Assembly (NCBI GenBank): GCA_019973155.2
Contig: BPQB01000001.1
Span: 2,232,001 to 2,296,000 of the forward strand
Origin: Phanerochaete sordida
Lineage: Eukaryota; Basidiomycota; Agaricomycetes; Polyporales; Phanerochaetaceae
Direction: 5' to 3'
DNA length: 64,000 bases
The notes under the pieces: model-generated
What the model was told of the DNA's origin: nothing
What the model saw: only the letters and a program-made list of their open reading frames with translations
The model's database searches: none
Shown: positions 55,485 to 64,000 of the stretch, one piece after another
Layout of the letters: the number at the start of each line of letters is the position of its first letter
How positions within the stretch are numbered: the stretch's first letter is position 1
Program-made: the position numbers and the translations under genes

Positions 55485-57354
55485 TTACGCCGTGCCTAGC
55501 GCACCGACGCAGCTCTCTAACACATCCACCGCGAGGTCCACCTCCTCACGCCCGATGTTCAGGCTGGGAACGAATCTCACAGCATCCTTGCCTGCGGTCA
55601 GCACCAGCACGCCGCGTTCCCTCGCCATCTTCACCAGCTGTCCCGGATGGTCGGGGTTCTTGAATCCGAGTCCAAGGATGAGACCCGTCCCTCGCACACC
55701 GGGCTGGAGGGTGTCCGGGAACCACTTCGGCAGCTGGGACAGTCGCGCGGACAGGTACGCGCCTGTCTCCTCAATCTGCGTCACGAAAGTTTTCTCGGAA
55801 ACCCGCGACAAGACGTGGAAGCCCAGCGCGCACGCCAATGGCGAGCCTCCAAAAGTGGTTCCATGGGTACCTAATCACAAAGTCAAAATTACCTCGGGGA
55901 CACCATAGCTTGCAGTGCGGGCTCACCGGCAGTCATGACCTCTGCGATGTTATCGCGCATTAGCACCGCGCCGATGGGATAGCCGTTCGCCAAGGGTTTC
56001 GCCATTGTGACCACGTCTGGATGGCACTCGACAGGCAAGGCCGAATGTGCCCACAACTTTCCCGTCCTATACAGTCCACACTATGAATAGGAATAGCCGT
56101 TCCCATTAGTCTGTCTGCATTACTTCGGATGCACGGCCCATCGCGCAAAGCCCAGGCTATGCTCACCTGAATTTCATCATAGATCAAGACGGCTCCGGTC
56201 TCGTCACAGCGTTTCCGGAGCGCACGCAGGAAATCTTCGTTGGCAAAGTGGATGCCTCCTTCGCCCTGAATCGGCTCGATGATGACTGCGCACGTCTTGT
56301 CGGTAACCAAGCTGTCAACCTGCCTCGTATCGTTGAATGTTCCGACCTTTACGCCCGGGATGAGGGGCGCGAACGGCTTTTGGTATTTCGCGTTGATCGT
56401 CACGCTGAGGGCACCCATGGACCGACCGTGGAAGGAGTTCTCAAAGCAGACGATCTCGGATTTGTCGTTCGCAGCGTCGTCCCAGGCCTTGCCATGCTGC
56501 GCCGCCCAGCGTGCCTTGCCGACCTTGCGGGCGATCTTGAGCGCACCTTCATTGGCCTCCGTCCCAGAGTTGGAAAAGAACAGCTTCGCTCCCGAGGGCG
56601 ACGGCGCCGTGCCGGGCGCCCAGCCCAGGCCGCCCTCTTGTTGCGTGAGAGTGACCACCAGCTCGGCAAGTTTTGCGCTCCACTTGTGGTGGAATGCATT
56701 GCTCGTGTGAAGTAGCTTTGCGGCTTCAGCTGCCAGGACCTGTGCAGCGGGAGGGGACGTGAGTATAGACCCAACGCTCGGGAGACCAATAAGCCAGCGT
56801 CGGTTAGGGACGACGTGGTTTCGTGTATGAGAGGGGTATGAATACCAGCCATTTCTCAAGAGCATGAGAACATAGTGGAAAGCGTGAATTGCTACGCCGT
56901 CATTCCAGCAGCCCTTGCAAATAGCACATGCATGATTGGCGGGGTAAACTCACCTTGGCTACTCCCTCGTCGGCATGTCCGAGTGCATTCACAGCGATGC
57001 CTGCACAGAAGTCCAAGTACTTCCGGTCCTGGGTATCCCAGACGTATGCGCCCTTGCCATGAGTCAGCACGAACGGCGGGCGAGCGTAGACCGGCAGGAG
57101 GTAAGCATCCGCCTTCGCCAGCAGGGCCTTCACCGGCTCTGGAACGGAGGCAGGGTCTTCTGGGTGCGTGACCGATGTGTAGCGGGTGCTGGGGGCCTCG
57201 GGAAGGGACTGACGGGCAGCCCGACGTCAGTCAGTGCACTAGCGGCATCTCAACAGGCACGTACGTGAGACGCGACCGCAGAGACCCTGCGTATGCTCGC
57301 TCCGCCCTTTTTGCCGGCCCTCAGGGCTACCCGGGTGAGGTTGCGCGAGTACAT
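55485..57354 (-). CDS. ARG8: Acetylornithine aminotransferase, mitochondrial
   Basis: Class III PLP aminotransferase of arginine synthesis. ATG 57354 (MYSRNLTRVALRAGKKGG) gives a basic presequence. An intron GTACGT...CGTCAG leads to SLPEAPSTRYTSVTHPEDP. Core blocks are YLLPVYARPPFVLTHGKGAY, YLDFCAGIAVNALGHADEG, KLFFSNSGTEANEGALKIAR, FENSFHGRSMGALSVT, CAVIIEPIQGEGGIHFAN and VLIYDEIQ. The PLP lysine is in VVTMAKPLANGYPIGAVLM, followed by GTHGTTFGGSPLACALG; stop TAA 55485. The 56060-56165 segment is an unusually long intron, and the donor/acceptor there are approximate. About 460 residues. Confidence 0.93.
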
Positions 57355-57712
57355 GGTGGGTGTCGGATGTCAACCGGGCGGTGAGCGGCAAGTAGTTAAG
57401 CGGCGGTGACTCGGACGATATCCGTGCGTCTCGGGTTAGGCCCAGCGAACGGTTGCTGAGTCGTAGGCACGCACACAAGGTGCTTTTCGAACGTTGGAAC
57501 GAGTCATGGTGACTGACGACTGTGAAGATTTGCCATTGGCGGCGGTGGCGTCTAACTCATGCGCACGCTCTGGATGGCCGCATGAGTTCGAGCGTGCATA
57601 GCACATTTCCGGGAAGCTACGAAGCTCTGATACATACTACCTAGCGGCAACAAGCTAATATTACAACGAAGGAGACGACATTCATCCGAGGAATGGCCAT
57701 ATAGCAAGATGG
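57355..57712. other. Intergenic region
   Basis: 358 bp between the ARG8 ATG and the CWC21 stop on the same strand: ARG8 promoter plus CWC21 3' UTR. No distinct element identified. Confidence 0.45.
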
Positions 57713-59070
57713 CTAGTTTCCACTGCTGCGACTGGACCTGGTGCTCACAGACATAGACGAATCCGCGGAAGAAGACCGGCCGCGACGAGGACCACGCTCT
57801 CCGCGAGGAGGAGGCGAAGGCGAACGAGTCGGCCTGGATTTACCGCGATCATCCTCACGCATGGGCGACCTTGACCGCGAGGGTGACCTTGAGGGTGAGC
57901 GGCGCCTGGACTGACGGAGATGAGGTGGAGGCGACCGCGACCTATCGCGAATATCGCGGCGACCAACTTCGCCTCGCTCGGCTTCAGCAGGCCTCTGGGG
58001 GCGACGGGGCGGTGAGCGCGACGCGCCACGTGCGGCGCGCGACGGAGGCTCTTCTGAGCCGGAGCGGCGGTAGCGTGGAGGTGACGGCGAACGCGAGCTG
58101 AAGCGTCGGCGCGCGCGAGGCGGCGGCGAAGGAGACCTGGAGGCTGGTCGGCGGCGACGGGCCGGCGGAGGAGTGGGAGAGCGCGACGACGGTGGGCCTC
58201 GGCGGGACTCGCGCTCTCGCTCACGAGGAGGCGGGCCATCCCGACGAGGGCTTCGACTGCGCCGGTCATACCGATCCCTGTCATAATCCCGATCCCTGTC
58301 ACGTCCTCCTGGTACCGGAGGCGGGGGCATGCCACGTTCGCGCCTGCTCATTTCCTCGTCACGTTCCTTCCTTCTCCTATCCTCTTCCCTGCGTCGGAGA
58401 CGATCTCTCTCCTTGCGGTCTGCTTCCCACTTCTCCTTCTGCTCCTGCATCTTAGCACGCTCCTCTTCCCTCTGCCTCTCTCGCTCCTCACGCTCAGCCA
58501 TCCTGCGCATCTTCAACTCCTCTTGCTTTTCCCTATCGAAAGCCTCTCCTTCGGTGTAGTCACTTCGAGTGCCCAGAGCGCGAGCCATCTTGCTCAGCTC
58601 TTCCTTTTTGGCGGCAGCGATGCCGTGGCGGTCTGATGGTTTGAGACTCCTAATATCGGGTGCCATGCTGCTGAGGTTTGCAAGGAGCTTCTGACGCAGG
58701 GCGTCGACTTCTTCTTCGATCTTCTCTTCATCGAGTCTACGCTTCAGGTTAGCGTACGTTTCGACAGACGCGTCCGTGAATCACGTACCCCTTGTCTTCG
58801 AGTTCAAGCTGAAGCTCAAGACACTTGACTTCAACTTTGCGTTTCCGCTCGTGTTCGAGGATTTCCGCGTCTGGTTCACGGTGCTTGGGAGGTGCGACGT
58901 CCCAGGCAGCTGCACGCTCTGCAGCTGTCTGGTGCGATCGCAGCACGGACATGTTGCGGACGACATAGCCGTTCGTACCACTACAGCGCACGTGAGACCT
59001 CGAATATCTTCAAGAAGTAGAGTATGACATACCTCCCACGAGGAGTTGTGAGACCTATGCCGTTGTACAT
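57713..59070 (-). CDS. CWC21: Pre-mRNA splicing factor Cwc21/cwf21 (SRRM2-related)
   Basis: ATG 59070 gives the diagnostic start MYNGIGLTTPRGSGTNGYVV (joined over an intron near 58990-59033) that contacts Prp8. Then come HQTAAERAAAWDVAPPKHRE and KRKVEVKCLELQLELEDKG. The cwf21 helix is LKRRLDEEKIEEEVDALRQK after an intron near 58746-58785. A long charged coiled coil (EERERQREEERAKMQEQKEK) is followed by an RS domain rich in SRSPSPPPR, ending SSRSSGN at TAG 57713. Spliceosome component acting around the first catalytic step. The RS domain is much longer than in yeast Cwc21, closer to SRRM2-like proteins, as usual for basidiomycetes. Confidence 0.93.
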
Positions 59071-59280
59071 GGCGGAGTGTGTAGCAGATGACCGTTCGGG
59101 TCAAGATAGACCTTAGCGCCAAAAGTGGATATCGCAGAGTTCAAAACTCAGGAATGCAATTACGGTCTCGTCCAAGCTAAGATCACGTAAAATAAAAGTG
59201 AAAAAAGACAGTACAATGTGCACTGTGCTGCGCGCAACAGTTAGTAGTTATGTACCAGGACAATTCGAGTGAAGGCAGCG

Positions 59281-59317
59281 AAAAAGGAAGGCGGAACGGG
59301 AATTGAACCCGCTTCTC
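59281..59317 (-). other. Solitary tRNA 3' half plus T-run, second copy
   Basis: Same T-arm/acceptor-like fragment as at 46210-46246, directly downstream of the tRNA-Leu and ending in five T on the minus strand (59285-59281). No 5' half is nearby. Confidence 0.7.
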
Positions 59318-59411
59318 TGACGAGAGTGGGATTCGAACCCACGCCATTTCTGACTAGTAACTTGCTCAGGAAGCCTGAAACTAGCGCCTTAGACCGCTCG
59401 GCCATCTCGCC
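59318..59411 (-). tRNA. tRNA-Leu(CAG) with 14 nt intron, second copy
   Basis: Base-for-base identical to the tRNA at 46247-46340, same orientation, with the same intron, anticodon CAG, A/B boxes and discriminator A. Identity extends to a 136 bp block (59281-59416 against 46210-46345); sequence outside the block is unrelated. Confidence 0.92.
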
Positions 59412-59560
59412 TTGTAGCTCTGGCGCTGCGATGTTGCCATGTATTGAACCAGGTTGTAATTGTACTGGTGACCGGACAGTCGATTATTGTACAGTACAAG
59501 ATGCGCTCTAGTCTAGCTGCATTGTGTTCCAGGATTAAGTGCTCGGAGATGGGGTAAAGA

Positions 59561-60325
59561 TTATGCTGCGGCCTCGAAGAGGGGGTCATTCCGGTACCTC
59601 TCGTAGGCAGGACGCGCCAAGCAGTTTAGGGCGACCCGCTTATCCGTCTCAATGTCCTCTATCAACGCTTCTGCATTCACACCGCCACATGAGCGACTCT
59701 ACTTGATGTCATAATACGATGCTTACCCTTCGAGATGTAATCAAGCTCGGGTCGGATGTAGCCCAAGACGATAACCCTCATCTCGTGGCCGTAGAAGTCG
59801 CGGGTGAAGGGGTACATGATGTGTATCTCCTAATCCGAGGTCAGTGGTCCCAAAGTCCGGAGGGATTAGTAACGTACAGCGGTGAGCTTTTCGTTCTTGT
59901 AGAACGGATTCCAGCCGAGGCTCATGACCATAGGATGGACCCGGCTTTCCTCCTCTGTCAGTGCCCTCTGTCCATCCTTGTCGGGGAACACTCGAGCATA
60001 ACCGTAATAGACTCCAGTTCGCGTGACCTCGCTCATGGCAGGCAAGGACTCGTCGGGAAGATTGGCTTTAACGTAATCTATCGTGAGCTATGTTGAAACC
60101 ATGGCTGCTAACGGACTTACCCGTTGGACAGCCCAAGTCCTTCCCCCCTCGTCCGAATCCCTTCTGTACGGCTCCAGAGAGGGGTATAGGGAAAGGTGCG
60201 ATGGGCTCATCGGGACCGACAATCTCAGGCCTCTGTGCTCTGAAGGTGCCCTTGGAGATGGGAGCGGGAGGTCGCTCATGAGTTGCTGCTTCAGCAGCGG
60301 TTTGCATGGTCTGTGCGATCGTCAT
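59561..60325 (-). CDS. FMN1: Riboflavin kinase
   Basis: Phosphorylates riboflavin to FMN. ATG 60325 (MTIAQTMQTAAEAATHE) leads to PEIVGPDEPIAPFPIPLSGA and the nucleotide-binding VQKGFGRGGKDLGCPT-AN loop, joined over an intron at about 60075-60123 with an AAG acceptor. Then come LPDESLPAMSEVTRTGVYYG, the motif VHPMVMSLGWNPFYKNEK, IHIMYPFTRDFYGHEMRVIV and LGYIRPELDYISK. The last exon ends NDPLFEAAA at TAA 59561. GxGRGxxxLGxPTAN and the GWNPFY segment are family signatures. Four exons, about 200 residues, normal length. Divergent from TAF8. Confidence 0.93.
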
Positions 60326-60597
60326 TATGAAGCCAGAGGTCCAGGAGCTAGGAGTTTCGCGGACAACGCAACGTATGAGGGCGGGAGGGAGATGCTTTGA
60401 GCTATGGGCAGGATAAGGATAAGGATAAGGCGTGAGGAATATGACAGAACAATCGCCGCAGTGTACGGGTCCGCATGAGAGTCAGTGCACCGCGCTCCTA
60501 CTCCGAGGGCGGCCTCAGCCAATCCGGTTTCCGACTGGGAGATCGACATGTGCCTCCGGGCGCCTAGCCCACCCCGCGTCCTCCTCCTCGTCTCCCC
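60326..60597. promoter_or_regulatory. Bidirectional promoter, FMN1 / TAF8
   Basis: 272 bp between divergent starts. A GGATAAGGATAAGGATAAGG direct repeat (three GGATAA units, 60411-60430) contains GATAA cores of the kind bound by GATA factors. CT-rich leader on the TAF8 side. Confidence 0.5.
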
Positions 60598-61642
60598 ATG
60601 TCTTCCCAGACCTATTACTCCCCGCAGGCCTTTAACAATTATAACCAACAGTACCAAGGATATGCACAGAAATCTACTCAGTACCCCACACAATATCAGC
60701 AGGGTGCGCAGGGTCAAGGGCAGCCCTCGCCGTTCCCATATACGTCCAACGTGAATTCGCCTGTGGGGAAAACGCCTGGCTCACCACCCCCGGATCCAAT
60801 AGCCGCGCCAGACCTAGCAGAGGTCACCGAAGATGTTTCTTCAAAGGCAATGCAGAGGTTTATCTCCTCAGAGCTGCGACACGCAGGGTTCGACTCTGCT
60901 TCCCATGCCGCGCTGCGCCGGCTAGAACAAGAAGCCGTAGCTTGTCCGTCTCCCTTCCTTCAACGTCATGTACGATGCATACTAAGCAAGTGCAGTTGTA
61001 GAAGAGTTATTTCAACGTGCTCATGACTATGCTAATCACGCAAGTCGAGCTCGTCCAATTGCTACCGACGTCATGAACGCATGCAAAGAGTTTTACGGGA
61101 TGGAGACCAAGCATCTGCATCGCGTCGAGCTAATGTCGCGTAAACGGAGAGAAGGTCAGTGCTCCTCACTCATGCACGTGGATGCGCAATGTTTAACGCG
61201 TCCTGAACGGCAGAGCATCCTGAGCCAGAGCTACTGGCTCTTATACCACCGCCCTCTCGTTCTCCTTCACCAGAGCTGTTGGAGTCGGATGACGAGAGCA
61301 CAGGTCCCGCCATGCCCGCCACTCTTCGTGTTCATCCCCACTACATTCCGCCATTGCCGCCGAAACATACGTATCTCCGGACACCGGTAAGCTCGAGCTT
61401 CATATGCTTCGTATGTGTATGTCGGCCCGCTAAATGCGTCGTTGCGAAAGGCTTCTCCGCCCAAGAAAGCAGCACTGCCATCGCTGGAGAAGAAGCTTAA
61501 GAACGCCGGTCTTGTACAAGAGTCGCTGAAAAATCTGCTTCTCGCCACAGAAGAAAATGCCGACAATGAAGACGGCGAGATTCTTGGCGCAGTGGTCAAC
61601 TGGGAACCAACGACCTATTCAAGGAAGCGGTGGAAGCTCTGA
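60598..61642 (+). CDS. TAF8: TFIID subunit TAF8 (histone-fold)
   Basis: ATG 60598 (MSSQTYYSPQAFNNYNQQ) begins a Gln/Tyr/Pro-rich N-terminus. The bromodomain-associated histone fold follows: AMQRFISSELRHAGFDSASH, AALRRLEQEAVA, an intron, VEELFQRAHDYANHASRARP, and IATDVMNACKEFYGMETKHL. Further on, HPHYIPPLPPKHTYLRTP is the conserved TAF8 segment that packs on TAF2. After another intron come ASPPKKAALPSLEKKLKNAG and VNWEPTTYSRKRWKL, stop TGA 61640. The order and the PPKHTYLRTP block identify TAF8, partner of TAF10 in TFIID. About 260 residues, five or so exons. Confidence 0.9.
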
Positions 61643-61733
61643 CACTCGTAGTCAGTGCTCGCAGAGCTGTCGCTCATGGTTGTATTATATGCTTGTTTGT
61701 AATATATTACATTGGACGATGTCAATGATGTGT

Positions 61734-64000
61734 CTAACTGCGAGCATTACGCAGGCGAGCCGACTGGCGAGTTGGAGGAGGCGGAGTATCACGCTGTTTG
61801 CGTCCGCCTGACCCCTTCGGCTTGGGAGTAACAGCTTTCTGACGTAGCTCGGTAGCTTCTTGAGACGTCGCTGGCATTGTCTGGACTTCGTTGGGGATGT
61901 CAGTCGACTGCTCCGTGCGAGGTACCTCATTGTCGCTATTCACAGCTCGGGGTCCCTTGACAGGACGACCCCGCCGCTTCTTAGTAGCAGGCTGCTCAGA
62001 GGCCTCAGGTGCGCCTTGCGGTGCATCGTCTGATCCAGGTGACCCCCCACGACGTCGCTTGGGCTTAGGTTTGGGCTTGGGCTTCGGGTTACGCTTCCCC
62101 TCTTCCTCTGTTGACGGAGCAACCTCAGTGGTCGACTGTTTAGTAGGGTCGACTGTGCTGGTCTGGACCTCCGACGGGTTCGCAGCTGCTTCGTCAGGGC
62201 CCGCGCCGGCGCCTAGGTTCGCACTATCGGAAGTGGATGGCTCTGGTTCCTGAGTAGCCTGCGCACGCTTCGTCCTGGCACGCGGTTTTGGCTTCGGCTT
62301 CGACGGAGCAGTTGTACTGTCTTCTGCGACCGGAGCCTCTTTTGTTGACTCGGGTTGCAGATCTTGTTGCACAGTCGCAGCCCGACCACGTCGACGCGGC
62401 TGGGAAGGGCCAGCGACCGGCTCAGGGGTGGAGATTCCGCTGTCCTGAGCGACAGGACTGCTGTCAGCAGTTTCTTTCGCCCTGCGTTTCATGAGCAGGA
62501 CGTAGCGATGGCGACACTATAGACGAGGATTAGAGAATTGTGGAAGATGATTCTCGAAGGATATCTTACCATGTTGTCAGTCCTCCCACTTCCGACGCGC
62601 AGGCTAACTTCCTTCCATTTGTCTCCGACCGCCTCATAAGCTGACAGCAGAGCCGCATCTTCCTCTTCGGTCCATCTGCCGCGGCCAACGGTGGGGTTCA
62701 CGTGCTCGTGCCAACGCTCGCGACACTGTTCATTGTTGCGAGTGGGCACAAACGCAGCGACGTCTATCCACGAACGACCAAACACTTCGGTTGCACGTTT
62801 GAGACGAGTATCCTCTTCCTGAGTCCACGGACCGCGTCGAAGGCCGGGTTGGAGTGTACGCTGGTAGCGGCTCTGGCATTGTCCAGCGGTAGCGTCTTCG
62901 GACACCTGTCGAGCCACTACCATGCGATTAGCTCTCGCAATAGCTTCCGCGAGGGATCAAGCGTACCAAGGAGCCAGTTTTCGGTTCCATACACGTCGAC
63001 CATCTCCAGTAGCCTTTGGTCACTTTCTGCTGTCCAGACGTGCACCTTCCGCGGGATAGCGTGACGCATACAGTCTATGGGTGTCCGCCGCGTCTGGTAT
63101 GAAAGTACGTCGTTGAGTAAAGCCGTTTCGACCGATAGTGAAAGGCTTACTCCAAGTTTCGCGGCAATTTGGACCCAATCGACTTCGCCCTCCTTCGCAT
63201 CTCCAATGAGTTCCTTCAGCCTTGATATCTCTGGCTGTGACCAGTTCGAGCGATCAAAATCCGGGTGTCGCTCCCCGAGCCAACGTATCTCACATTCCTC
63301 TGCCGTTCGAGAGATACCATGTACGCCAGCGGCAGAAACCTGGCTCCAACGTCAATCATAAATTCACGAAATTACGGCAATTGTCGCACCTTCTGTGCTA
63401 CACGTTCCCAGTTAATCCCCTCTTTATTCTGCTCGAAGAAAGGCTGAGGGTGCTCGTTCAGCGCTACAAACGGCTGCTGGCCTCTGTGACCACAAAATGA
63501 GCCCAAACGAAGCCGAAACATCATTGCAGATGGAGGCATACCTCCTTTGAGCCTCGAGGGCGTATATCCTATGGTTCTCGGAGCGAACCGCATCGGCCAA
63601 CGCTTCGAGGTCGGCGGGCTTCACTAATGACAGTCAGCTAGGATTGCCGATGGAGCAGAGTTTGCGTACTGGGATGTACAGTAGTGCATTGTAGATAATG
63701 CCGCCGTTTTACAGCATCTTCGGCGAACGGGTGATCCTGAGCGAAGCGTAAAGATTAATTGAGTATCGCAAGCTGCTGAACATCGCTCACTTCGAAAGCT
63801 ATTTCAGGCGGTATGGGACCGGCGGCTTTAACCGCCCCAGACATCTCTAGATGACCACCGACATCAACTTCTGGTTCGTCGTCCGGTGCCTCCGCTGCTG
63901 CCTGCCAGGAATCGTTCAGAACGCGACTACAGGTTCTGGGGCACGACACGCACCAGTAGCTTGTCTACTGCCTCTAGCTCCGCCTCCAGCCTCTCCGTGT
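61734..64000 (-). CDS. Multi-repeat Myb protein, SNAPC4-like (5' end beyond window)
   Basis: Partial; the start lies to the right of the window. Reading leftwards there is an acidic helix RLEAELEAVDKLL, then a series of Myb-type repeats. The series is a half repeat INWERVAQKV, RTAEECEIRWLGERHPDFDR, NWSQPEISRLKELIGDAKEG, HVWTAESDQRLLEMVDVYG with NWLLVARQVSEDATAGQCQS, RRGPWTQEEDTRLKRATEVF, and GRGRWTEEEDAALLSAYEAV. That makes about four and a half repeats, the arrangement of SNAPC4 (SNAP190), which binds snRNA gene promoters. The C-terminus after CRHRYVLLMKRRAKE is Lys/Pro-rich with repeated KPKPK and RRGRP-like AT-hook cores, ending RLRNARS at TAG 61734. A Bas1-like factor is the alternative. 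Confidence 0.82.

Noticed and set aside
59269..59511. Plus-strand open frame reading [19 protein letters not shown]
   Set aside because: It is the reverse complement of tRNA-Leu and its trailer, a known type of spurious protein prediction; the same occurs at 46255-46677 upstream of LYS12.

Overview
The window is eukaryotic nuclear DNA from a filamentous basidiomycete, most likely a wood- or litter-inhabiting Agaricomycete. The evidence is dense intron-rich genes with 50-70 nt GT-AG introns, mostly GC-rich coding sequence, and typical fungal families: TRI5-like terpene synthases, an alpha-aminoadipate-pathway LYS12, Kcs1, an Fhl1-like FHA/forkhead protein, Cwc21, and an intron-bearing tRNA-Leu(CAG). 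I count 28 protein-coding genes (one running off the right edge), two tRNA genes and one tandem duplication. Several gene models were spliced by hand, so exon borders are predictions.

Layout. 0.1-5 kb: an AAA+ ATPase of the fungal DUF7025-like type and an acidic beta-propeller-like unknown. 5.4-15 kb: the accessory part, with two tandem trichodiene-synthase-like sesquiterpene synthases inside a direct duplication with a period of about 2.7-3 kb, a class II microsomal P450, and a divergently transcribed NAD-type SDR. Together they form a compact candidate terpenoid cluster. 15-19.7 kb: a very GC-rich stretch with an MPO1-like dioxygenase, SEC22 and a proline-rich SPY-repeat protein. 19.8-29.5 kb: RAT1/XRN2, eIF2B-delta, MTFP1 and an FHA-forkhead regulator. 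30-33.5 kb: an AT-hook unknown whose N-terminal half and promoter lie in an AT-rich island. 33.5-46 kb: KCS1, QCR9 and MRPS18 (a divergent mitochondrial pair), an ABHD5/Cld1-like hydrolase, a CAD-type alcohol dehydrogenase and a many-exon unknown. 46-64 kb: housekeeping genes LYS12, a WKF-domain protein, ARL1, CDT2, HEM1, ARG8, CWC21, FMN1, TAF8 and a SNAPC4-like Myb protein, plus two identical tRNA-Leu(CAG) blocks 13 kb apart.

How the genes work together. The terpene synthases would cyclise a prenyl diphosphate, the P450 would hydroxylate the product and the SDR would oxidise an alcohol; the product cannot be predicted from sequence. Most other genes are conserved single-copy functions, many arranged as divergent pairs sharing 220-410 bp promoters. 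The least explained features are the duplicated non-coding sequence upstream of both terpene synthases, the non-canonical splice donor in the first one, the AT-rich island, and the tRNA-Leu blocks that carry a solitary tRNA 3' half.
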